Made by a program: the position numbers and the translations under genes. A DNA stretch of 48,009 nucleotides from JBOFFC01 sp051648405 (lineage in GTDB: Bacteria; Planctomycetota; Planctomycetia; Pirellulales; Lacipirellulaceae). Numbering within the stretch: the first letter of the stretch is position 1; the number at the start of each line of letters is the position of its first letter. The stretch covers positions 1-48,009 of the forward strand of contig JBOFFC010000047.1 in NCBI GenBank assembly GCA_051648405.1. Direction: 5' to 3'. Under the pieces are notes generated by a model that saw only the letters and a list, made by a program, of their open reading frames with translations, did no database searches and was not told where the DNA came from. This document shows, piece after piece, positions 7,814-14,788 of this stretch.

Positions 7814-9232
7814 TCACCCCAACAACCCCCACCCAAGGTACACCAACAGGGTCGCCGCTGCCGCCAGGGCCGCGTAGGGCGCCTGCGTAACGCAGTGCGT
7901 CATGTTCGGAACGCCGCACGCCGACGACGAAAGGACCGTGGCGTCGCCGTAGAAACATGCGTGCGACCCGAACGCCCCGGCCGAGACTACGGCCCCGACG
8001 GTCAGCGGAACGTCGGCCCCCACCTCGCGCGCCAGCGGCACGAGGATTGGCAGCGCCACGGCGTAGGTCCCCCAGAACGAGCCCGTCGTGAACGTTACGA
8101 GCGACAGCCCCACGAACGCAGCCGCCGGCAGCAGCGACGTGGTGAGCCACGGCCGCACCGCGTCGATCACGTAGGGGGTCAGCCCCAGCGCGTCGTTGGC
8201 GTCCTTCAGCACGAACGAAACGACCACGATCGCGAGCGTCGGGACCATTTGCCCGATCCCCTGGAGCGAGCGCTTGCCGAGCTCGGCGAGCGGCACGCGT
8301 GTCGTGAGTCGCGCCGCCGCGAGCGCGACGAACGCCGCCACGAGGACCCCCTTTAGCACGCGCGCCCCATCGCTTGCCGGGAGGCAGAAGATCACGAGCC
8401 CCAGCGCGACCAGCGGGGCGACGAACGCGATCGCGCCGGGCCACGGGTTTGGCGTGGCCTGCCCCTCGTGTTGCTGCGTTGCGGCGTCGCTCGCCCGATC
8501 CGCGGCCGCTTGCTGCGCGGCGAGCTCCTCCGATCGCATCGCCCCGAACAGCGGCCAGCCCGTCGCGCTGACCAGCAGCACCAGCAGAAGGGCGGCCCAG
8601 GCGTAGACGAACGTCGGCAGCAGCCCGATGTAAGCCGAGAGTCCTTCCCCCACGGGAGCGAGCCCCTGGGTCTCGAGCAACCCCGCGACGTAGAACGCCC
8701 AGGTCGAGGCCGGCACGAGCACGCAGACCGGCGCCGCGGTCGAGTCGACCACGTAAGCGAGCATCGCCCGCGACACGCCGTGCCGGTCGGCGAGGCCGCG
8801 CATCGTCGAGCCAACCGCCAGCGCGTTCAGGTAATCATCGACAAACACCACCAGGCCCAGCCCGAACGTCGTCAGCCGCACGCCGCGCGGCCCGCGCACG
8901 AACTTCGCGAGGACCTCCCCGACAGCCTCGGCGCAGCCGGTGGTCGCTTGCAAGTGCAGCACCGCCCCGAACAGTCCGCACACCAGCAGCAGCCAGCCGA
9001 TCGTCTCGTCCCGCATCACCTTGAGGAGCGACACGGCAAAGGCGTCGAGCGTGGCGTGCGCCGCCGCGAACGGGTACGCCCAGTCTTGGAGCGTCGCCAG
9101 CCCCAGCAGGGCCCCCACCACCAGCGGCCCGACCGTGCGACGCGTCGCGAGCGCGAGCGCGAACACCACCGCGCAGGGCAACAGGCAGAGCCACGAAGGG
9201 TCCACGGCGGCGACGGACAGCGGGGGGAGCAC
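7814..9232 (-). CDS. NhaC-family Na+/H+ antiporter-like transporter
   Basis: A 472-residue integral membrane protein with about 11-12 hydrophobic segments. It has the hallmark mid-protein block of the NhaC family: FVDDYLNALAVGS, then VDSTAAPVCVLVPASTWAFY. A charged cytoplasmic loop (roughly residues 225-260, SEELAAQQAAADRASD) separates the halves, and the second half has the matching TTGSFWGTYAVALPIL motif. It probably exchanges Na+ for H+ or an organic ion; members of this family can also exchange organic substrates, so an amine or amino acid is possible in this context. The start is a GTG at 9232 without an obvious ribosome binding site, and a later start is possible. It is first in the minus-strand run towards the nitrilase. 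Confidence 0.82.
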   Translation of the reverse strand: MLPPLSVAAVDPSWLCLLPCAVVFALALATRRTVGPLVVGALLGLATLQDWAYPFAAAHATLDAFAVSLLKVMRDETIGWLLLVCGLFGAVLHLQATTGCAEAVGEVLAKFVRGPRGVRLTTFGLGLVVFVDDYLNALAVGSTMRGLADRHGVSRAMLAYVVDSTAAPVCVLVPASTWAFYVAGLLETQGLAPVGEGLSAYIGLLPTFVYAWAALLLVLLVSATGWPLFGAMRSEELAAQQAAADRASDAATQQHEGQATPNPWPGAIAFVAPLVALGLVIFCLPASDGARVLKGVLVAAFVALAAARLTTRVPLAELGKRSLQGIGQMVPTLAIVVVSFVLKDANDALGLTPYVIDAVRPWLTTSLLPAAAFVGLSLVTFTTGSFWGTYAVALPILVPLAREVGADVPLTVGAVVSAGAFGSHACFYGDATVLSSSACGVPNMTHCVTQAPYAALAAAATLLVYLGWGLLG

Positions 9233-9557
9233 GCGGAGAGTCTACTCAGCGGCGGGCTGCTTTCCGAGCCGAAAGCCGGTTGCGGCTCAACGTTTAGGCC
9301 GCCGCGCTCGGCGCGGCGATGATCGACTAGCGGCGTTGGTCGATTGGGTGGGCGTGACCGACGGCCGGTTTCTGCGGGCCAAGACGTTGCCGGTGGCCCG
9401 GCTGCGAGACGACACCAGATTCGCAAGCAAGTTTGAACGGGTCCGACCAGCTACGAATTCCTGTACCACGCGCCATCAAGGTACGGATTGGGCAAATCCG
9501 CTCCCCCGCTGAGGCGGAGAAGGATGCGTAAAGAAGGAGAGATCGTTCTTCAAAAGG
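9233..9557. other. intergenic region without a gene
   Basis: This lies between divergent genes. It holds a small inverted repeat (cgccgcgc-tcg-gcgcggcg around 9300-9320). The region becomes AT-richer towards 9430-9557. I see no ORF with protein-like character and no RNA gene; promoters for both directions are expected here. Confidence 0.5.
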
Positions 9558-9585
9558 TTGACTGTGCGGGTCGGGGCGTTACGAT
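9558..9585 (+). promoter_or_regulatory. sigma-70-like promoter
   Basis: TTGACT at 9558-9563 and TACGAT at 9580-9585 are separated by 16 bases. A start near 9592 would give a 5' leader of about 90 bases ahead of the secreted-protein gene at 9684. It is read by eye against the E. coli consensus, and planctomycete promoters may differ. Confidence 0.5.
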
Positions 9586-9683
9586 CGCAACAGACCTTCG
9601 AGCGGCATGCGAGTTATTCGCTTCCACGCAGCCGCCTGACGCCCACGCTCTCGCTTCCAACACGTGGAACAGAGGAGCCGGAA

Positions 9684-10280
9684 ATGAAGAAGGTAGTGCT
9701 GCTGCTGACGATGCTGTCGGCGAGCGCCTCGGCGGGCCGCCCGGTCGAGCTCCCGCTGTCGGAAGTCTGGGCTTACGACATGCCGGGCACGCGGGACATC
9801 CGGGAGCTCGACGACCCGGCGAGCACTCTGATCCCCCCGCCGGCGAAACTCGACCCGACCCTGCCGCAACGCTCGGCGTTCATGGTTCGTGGCCACGGTA
9901 GGCCCGCCCTTGAAGCGGCCCATGCGGTCTTGGTCGGCGGTCAAAAGCCTCCCGCGGTTCTCAAGGCGGGCGAGCCCGTCTCGGCGGTGTTCTTCGCCTA
10001 CAACTACCCGGTGGTGGACGTGTACCTCAACAGCGTGGTGGTCAGAAACCGTCGCGTCGAGTTCGTCTACTCGTTCTCGAAGTACTCCAAGCACGACGGC
10101 AACAAGCCAGCACAGCACATCGCGATCGTCCCGCTGGCGATCGACAAGCCCGGCGGTTTTGAGATTGTCGTCCTACGCAAGGACTCCATCGGGGTATCGG
10201 GGCCCACTGCTGACGGCGCCTCATGGCTCGAACAGCACGTGTGCCGGTCCGGACGCTGCACCGTCATCCAGGGAGAGTAG
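9684..10280 (+). CDS. secreted protein of unknown function, partner of the subtilase-like gene
   Basis: A 198-residue protein starting at an ATG (9684) with AGAGGAG seven bases upstream. The N-terminus is a classic signal peptide: MKK, a hydrophobic VVLLLTMLSASA core and an Ala-Ser-Ala site at about residue 18. The mature part is short, beta-rich in appearance (VSAVFFAYNYPVVDVYLNS, VVRNRRVEFVYSFSKYS), and ends with a CRSGRC pair of Cys that could form a disulfide. I recognise no known domain. Its TAG is three bases before the next ATG, so it is translated with the subtilase-like protein and probably works with it outside the cytoplasm, perhaps as an inhibitor, chaperone or binding partner. 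That role is a guess from position only. Confidence 0.75.
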   Translation: MKKVVLLLTMLSASASAGRPVELPLSEVWAYDMPGTRDIRELDDPASTLIPPPAKLDPTLPQRSAFMVRGHGRPALEAAHAVLVGGQKPPAVLKAGEPVSAVFFAYNYPVVDVYLNSVVVRNRRVEFVYSFSKYSKHDGNKPAQHIAIVPLAIDKPGGFEIVVLRKDSIGVSGPTADGASWLEQHVCRSGRCTVIQGE

Positions 10281-10283
10281 CGT

Positions 10284-12230
10284 ATGCGACCGCTCGTTGT
10301 GCTGCTGTACTGCGTCGTCGCCGTCCCGCGATGTTCCGTGCATGCCGCGGAGACGGGGCCACGCGGGATCAACTCGGCGGCCACGAACTTGGACGGCGCC
10401 GGCGTCCTCGTCGGTATGGTCGAGAACTTCCGCGCTGGGAAATTCAACTACGATGCCGCATTCCTGACGCTTCCGAACGTCATCCCAACGGACGTGTTCG
10501 ACGGAACGTCACCGAGCACCGCTGGGATCGGCCAGGGAATCGCCCCACTGGTGGATCCGTTGTTTGATCGCGCCGTCAACGTGGCGGCGATCATTTCTGG
10601 TACGGACGCACTCGGCCCGCAGTATCGCGGCGTCGCACCGGGCGCCGCTCTCTACTCGTCGTCGATCGCCGCTGCCGATTTCGACGGGTCGTTGGCGATC
10701 AACCGAATGATCCTTCGGGCGCCGCCGCTCGCCTTGTCAGGCGAGCGGGCGCGGGTGATCAACCTCAGCTACGGCTACCTACTTCAAGGCGGTCCTATCG
10801 AGTTTACTGACGGAAACAGCAATCTCTCGAAGTTCATCGACTGGTCGGCTCGTCGGTATGACGTGACCCATGTTGTCGCGTGGTCGAATAGGGATCGCGA
10901 CCCTATGCCGACCGCTCCGAGCGACAACTACAACGGGATCACCGTCGCGTCGTCCGAAGTGAACCTGTTGAGCCCGTTCTTCCGCTTCGCGGCCATTAAC
11001 AATGACCCGCGCGAGTCGGACGGGTTCGACGCACTCGGGACGCGGACGAGCATCGACATCCTCGCTCCGGGCGCGTTCGTTGAAGGGCTCAGTCCGAACA
11101 GCGAAAACCCGAAACTGCTGTTCGGGGCGAGCTTCGCGGCGCCGCACGTCACCGGGACGATCGCCTTGCTTCAGCAGTACGCCAAGGACCGCATCACGGC
11201 AGGGGACCCGGCGTTTCACTTCCAGCGGTCGCGACGGCACGAGGTGATGAAGGCCGTGGTCCTCAACTCCGCGGACAAACTCGACGGCGTCCACGCGTCG
11301 AAGCGGAACATCGAGGACAACCAGGGAAACGTCTGGACGCAGATGCTGGCGAGCATGGACGACACCGTGCCCCTCGACGAGCAAATAGGCGTCGGCCACC
11401 TGAACGCAGAGAGAGCGATCGAGCAATTCCGCGGAGGGGAGAGCGGGCCTGGGGCGATCGGGGACGCAGGGTGGGACTTGGGGACAACCGGAGGTGTCGG
11501 CGATCAATTCAGCTACGCCTTCTCCGCCAACGTCGCCGCGGGGGACTACATATCGATCACGCTGTGCTGGGACCGTATCGTGGACGTGACGAGTGCGAAT
11601 AACACCTATTCGGCGGGTGACCAGTTCTTCAACCGCAGCGTCGAAGACTCGGTGAGCAACCTCAACCTGTACTTGATGCCGGCGGGCGAGACCAATCTCG
11701 CCCTGGCGGTGGCGAAGTCCGTGTCACTTGACGACAACGTCGAGCACATCTACACGAACCAGCACGGGGGCGGGACGTTCGACATCATCGTCGTCGATGA
11801 GGGATATCCGTTTAGCGCGTCGGACGGCCCCGTAGGCAACTCGATCAACAGGGCGACGGACTTTGCTGTCGCCTGGTGGTCTTACGAGCCGTCGTCGCTG
11901 ATGCCGGGCGACTACGACCGAGATGGCGACGTCGATCAGGCGGACTACACCGTGTTCACTTCGGGATACGGGCAGCAGGTGTTCCCAGGGAGAGGGGCGG
12001 ACGGCAACCTCGACGGGTTCGTCAACGCAGCCGACTACACCGTGTGGAGAGACGCACGCGGTTTTCCCGCGACCTCTACGACCGTCCCGGAGCCTGTGGC
12101 GAACTTACTGATCGCACTGGCGGCCGTCGGGTCAGCGATAATCAACTCCCGTGGCTCGCGCCGTCGAGGACCCGCCGGGGCTCAAGCAACTGGAACCGCG
12201 GACGGCGGGGACGCAACCTGCGACGCATGA
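10284..12230 (+). CDS. secreted subtilisin-like (S8) protein with degenerate catalytic site, dockerin-like repeats and PEP-CTERM
   Basis: A 648-residue protein. A signal peptide (about 1-22) is followed by an S8-like domain. The Ser region is intact (GASFAAPHVTG, Ser283) and an oxyanion-type Asn is present (WSNRDR, Asn202). Where the catalytic Asp is expected there is VGMVENF (Glu47), and the HGTHVAGI block reads RAVNVAAI (Arg96 in place of His). After a beta-rich P-domain-like part come two calcium-loop repeats (GDYDRDGDVDQADYTVF, ADGNLDGFVNAADYTVW, about 540-600). The end has a VPEP signal, a hydrophobic stretch and an Arg-rich tail: a PEP-CTERM anchor. It is probably exported and sorted to the envelope. 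As a protease it should be impaired or inactive; a binding role is possible. It is coupled to the 9684 gene. Confidence 0.82.
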   Translation: MRPLVVLLYCVVAVPRCSVHAAETGPRGINSAATNLDGAGVLVGMVENFRAGKFNYDAAFLTLPNVIPTDVFDGTSPSTAGIGQGIAPLVDPLFDRAVNVAAIISGTDALGPQYRGVAPGAALYSSSIAAADFDGSLAINRMILRAPPLALSGERARVINLSYGYLLQGGPIEFTDGNSNLSKFIDWSARRYDVTHVVAWSNRDRDPMPTAPSDNYNGITVASSEVNLLSPFFRFAAINNDPRESDGFDALGTRTSIDILAPGAFVEGLSPNSENPKLLFGASFAAPHVTGTIALLQQYAKDRITAGDPAFHFQRSRRHEVMKAVVLNSADKLDGVHASKRNIEDNQGNVWTQMLASMDDTVPLDEQIGVGHLNAERAIEQFRGGESGPGAIGDAGWDLGTTGGVGDQFSYAFSANVAAGDYISITLCWDRIVDVTSANNTYSAGDQFFNRSVEDSVSNLNLYLMPAGETNLALAVAKSVSLDDNVEHIYTNQHGGGTFDIIVVDEGYPFSASDGPVGNSINRATDFAVAWWSYEPSSLMPGDYDRDGDVDQADYTVFTSGYGQQVFPGRGADGNLDGFVNAADYTVWRDARGFPATSTTVPEPVANLLIALAAVGSAIINSRGSRRRGPAGAQATGTADGGDATCDA

Positions 12231-12302
12231 AGAAACTCCGCGAACAACGGGACGCAGCGGCCGACGCCGATACAGTCTACCAGACCCACGCGAAGCGCGC
12301 GC

Positions 12303-12397
12303 AGGCGAGCCGGCGGCGAGAGCCGTCGGAGTCGTTCAGGAACGGCCAACTTAACCGCAACGCAAAGACTCCGACGGCTAACGCCGCCGGATTGCCT
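12303..12397. repeat. R2 inverted repeat, copy B
   Basis: The left arm at 12303-12332 (AGGCGAGCCGGCGGCGAG on to CGGAGT) pairs with the right arm at 12368-12397, with a few mismatches. It lies between the converging subtilase-like and purH genes, 3' of both, where a bidirectional terminator would be expected. No T-run follows. Confidence 0.82.
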
Positions 12398-12411
12398 CAA
12401 GCTACCGCTCG

Positions 12412-12440
12412 TTGGTCATTGGGGACTTGGTCATTGGTCC
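12412..12440. repeat. R1 half copy
   Basis: TTGGTCATTGGGGACTTGG followed by tcattggtcc is a tandem of the R1 word, directly beside R2 copy B and just 3' of the purH stop. The R2-R1 pairing is the same as at 4596-4730. Confidence 0.8.
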
Positions 12441-12447
12441 TTCGCGC

Positions 12448-14031
12448 TCAGTGCCGGAAATGCCGCCGGCCCGTCAGCAGCATCGCGATCCCCAAACGCT
12501 CGGCGGCGGCGACCACCTCGTCGTCGCGCTTCGAGCCCCCCGGCTGGATGATCGCGGCGACCCCCGCGGCGTGCGCGGTCAGAATCGAGTCCTCGAACGG
12601 GAAGAACGCGTCGGAGGCGAGCACTGCCCTTTGCGAGCGGTCGCCCGCCTTCTTGATCGCGATCTCGACCGAATCGACGCGGCTCATCTGGCCGGCGCCG
12701 ACGCCGACCAGTTGCCCGCCGCGCGCCAAGACGATCGCGTTCGACTTCACGTGCCGGCAGGCGGCCCAGGCGAACCGCAGGTCGCCTAACTGAGCGTCGG
12801 TCGGCTGGCACGACGTGACGCAGCGCCACTCGTCGGGGGAGTGCGGCCCGTCGTCGGCCGACTGGGCGAGGTAGCCGCCGTCGATCGCTCGCAAGACGGG
12901 GGCGCCGCTCGCGGCAGCCGGCGCCACACGCAGCAGGCGGACGTTGGACTTCCACTTCGGTTCGGTCGTCAGGATGTGCAGGGCTTCGTCGGTGTACCCC
13001 GGGGCGACGATCGCCTCGACGAACTTGCCCGGCTCGGCGAGGCAGCGCGCGGCGTTGGCATCGACCGTAGCGTTGAAGCCGAGGATCGAACCGAAGGCGC
13101 TCACCGGGTCGCCGTCCCACGCGAGGCGCGTCGCCTCACCGATCGTCGCCGCGGTGGCGGCGCCGCACGGGTTGTTGTGCTTGAGCACCGCCACGCCCGG
13201 CGTGGGGAGCGACTTCGCGCAGGCCCACGCGGCGTCGAGGTCGAGCAGGTTGTTGTACGACAGCTCCTTGCCGTGCAGCTTCTCGGCATCGACCAGCGAG
13301 CCCCCCGCCGCCGCGCCCGAGGTTCCCACGGTCGCGTAGAGCGCCGCCGACTGGTGGGGGTTCTCGCCGTAACGCAGGGTCGCGCGGCGCTCGAGCGTCA
13401 CGTCGATGCGTACGGGGAGCGACGCATCGGGTTCCGCGTCGGCCAGCCCGGCGAAGTAGCGCGCGATCGCCGCGTCGTAGCGCGCCGTGTGAGCGAACGC
13501 CTCGCCGGCCAGTTGGCGGCGTAGCTCGGGACTCGTCGCCCCGGTCGCCTCGAACTCGGCGAGAATCCGCCGGTACTGCGCGGGGCTTGAAGCGATCGTC
13601 ACGAAGGCGTGGTTCTTCGACGCCGAGCGGATCAGCGTCGGGCCGCCGATGTCGATCTGCTCGATCGCCTCGGCGACAGTCACCCCGCCGCGGGCGATGG
13701 TCTGCTCGAACGGGTAGAGGTTCACCACCGCCAGCTCGAACGGCACGATCCCGTGCCGATGGGCGGCGACCATGTCGTCCGGGTTGTCGCGGCGACCGAG
13801 GAGCCCCCCGTGGACGCGCGGGTGGAGGGTCTTCACGCGGCCGTCCATCATCTCCGGATAACCGGTGTAGTCGGCGACGTCGATCACCTCGAGGCCGGCC
13901 CCCTTGAGTTCGGCCCGTGTGCCGCCGGTGCTGTACAGGACGACCCCCCGCGCCGCGAGGCGAGACGCGAATTCGATAAGCCCCGTCTTGTCGCTGACAC
14001 TTAGCAGGGCGCGTTGGATCGGGAACGACAT
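12448..14031 (-). CDS. purH: bifunctional AICAR formyltransferase/IMP cyclohydrolase
   Basis: A 527-residue protein, normal length for PurH, catalysing the last two steps of purine synthesis (AICAR to FAICAR with 10-formyl-THF, then ring closure to IMP). The N-terminal cyclohydrolase domain shows ALLSVSDKTGLIEFA, STGGTRAELK, YPEMMDGRVKTLHPRVHGG and EQIDIGGPTLIRSASKN. The transformylase domain has RYGENPHQSAALY, KLHGKELSYNNLLD and the catalytic KHNNPCGAA, with the end GVAAIIQPGGSKRDDEVV and MLLTGRRHFRH. The ATG at 14031 is the family's usual start; a longer open frame upstream is Pro/Ser-rich noise. No Shine-Dalgarno is present: repeat R4 occupies the leader, giving a C-rich mRNA there. Assignment is secure. 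Confidence 0.97.
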   Translation of the reverse strand: MSFPIQRALLSVSDKTGLIEFASRLAARGVVLYSTGGTRAELKGAGLEVIDVADYTGYPEMMDGRVKTLHPRVHGGLLGRRDNPDDMVAAHRHGIVPFELAVVNLYPFEQTIARGGVTVAEAIEQIDIGGPTLIRSASKNHAFVTIASSPAQYRRILAEFEATGATSPELRRQLAGEAFAHTARYDAAIARYFAGLADAEPDASLPVRIDVTLERRATLRYGENPHQSAALYATVGTSGAAAGGSLVDAEKLHGKELSYNNLLDLDAAWACAKSLPTPGVAVLKHNNPCGAATAATIGEATRLAWDGDPVSAFGSILGFNATVDANAARCLAEPGKFVEAIVAPGYTDEALHILTTEPKWKSNVRLLRVAPAAASGAPVLRAIDGGYLAQSADDGPHSPDEWRCVTSCQPTDAQLGDLRFAWAACRHVKSNAIVLARGGQLVGVGAGQMSRVDSVEIAIKKAGDRSQRAVLASDAFFPFEDSILTAHAAGVAAIIQPGGSKRDDEVVAAAERLGIAMLLTGRRHFRH

Positions 14032-14032
14032 T

Positions 14033-14067
14033 TGAAGGCGGAAGGGGGAGGGCCGAAGGGGGAGGGG
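14033..14067. repeat. R4 polypurine repeat, copy A, upstream of purH
   Basis: TGAAGGCGGAAGGGGGAGGG followed by ccgaagggggaggggag lies one base from the purH start codon, so the purH mRNA leader reads CCCUCCCCC/CUUCCGCC. A near-identical block precedes the CPBP protease start at 17570. Confidence 0.8.
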
Positions 14068-14400
14068 AGACGACGGGTTTTGCGGCGGCAGGGCGCGACG
14101 ATAGCACTCGCCGCGTTGCGGGGCGAACCCCCCGGGGTGGTTGGCATCGCCGGTAAAGGCGCCGCTACCGCGCTTCATTCGCGAACCCCCGGCCGGCGGC
14201 CGGCGTACTGGGGGCGAGCAACTCGTCGCCCGGCCTGTGACGGCCCGGCTTGGATGGCACGACGCCTTCGGATGGAACCCCTGGGCCCCTTGCGCCGCGT
14301 GTCGGCAGGGGCGTCGCGGAGCGACTGCGAAAAGGTGGCGCCGGTCGAGACGGCTGTGCCGGGTTTCCGCTACCCGGGCAGGCGATCGGTGAAGAAAGTC
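14068..14400. other. intergenic region without a gene
   Basis: This lies between the purH start and the promoter of the S41 protease gene. It contains GC-rich palindromic pieces (for example the ccggcc/ggccgg run around 14185-14200 and gggcgag-caact-cgtcgccc around 14211-14230). No convincing ORF, tRNA or known RNA is seen. Confidence 0.5.
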
Positions 14401-14442
14401 GGGTCACGGTTTTTTGACCCGCCTCGATTCGTGACCTATATT
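14401..14442 (+). promoter_or_regulatory. near-consensus sigma-70 promoter with an inverted repeat over the -35 box
   Basis: TTGACC (14414-14419) and TATATT (14437-14442) are separated by exactly 17 bases, in a locally AT-rich patch of an otherwise very GC-rich region. GGGTCA (14401-14406) and TGACCC (14415-14420) form an inverted repeat that overlaps the -35 box and could be a repressor site. Transcription would begin near 14449. Confidence 0.6.
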
Positions 14443-14451
14443 CGCGTGGCT

Positions 14452-14536
14452 GGTTGTGCTGTTCGCAGCACAACCTTCGAGAGGTGGTCGGAACAGCGTG
14501 GCGGGCGCGGCGGGTTCGGGAGCGAACCAAGCCGCG
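14452..14536 (+). ncRNA. structured 5' leader or small RNA candidate
   Basis: Immediately after the promoter, GGTTGTGCTG-TTCG-CAGCACAACC (14452-14475) forms a perfect 10-bp stem with a UUCG tetraloop. A second hairpin follows (14506-14536: cgcggc, g, ggttcg, loop ggag, cgaacc, aa, gccgcg). Stable hairpins at an RNA 5' end are typical of stabilised leaders or small RNAs. I see no match to RNase P, tmRNA, SRP or 6S landmarks. The next gene starts at 14789, so the leader would be about 340 bases. Confidence 0.45.
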
Positions 14537-14788
14537 TGGAGTTCTCGCCGCGTTAGCTGGGACGCGACCCGACCCCCCTCAGCCAAGCTTCGCGTACGCC
14601 TTCCCCCGCTCCCTTTGCCTGGTCGCCGTTCGACCGACAGGGGAGTGGTCCCGGCCGCGGAAGCTGCCTTTGCTCGCGTCCCGGTCCCCCCTCGTGTCGC
14701 TGACGCCGGTGCGTCGCGCTGAGGTGGGCTTTGTCGCGTGGCGGGCAGCCACAGCGCGTGCGGGCCCCCCGCGAGACGGAACGAGCAA

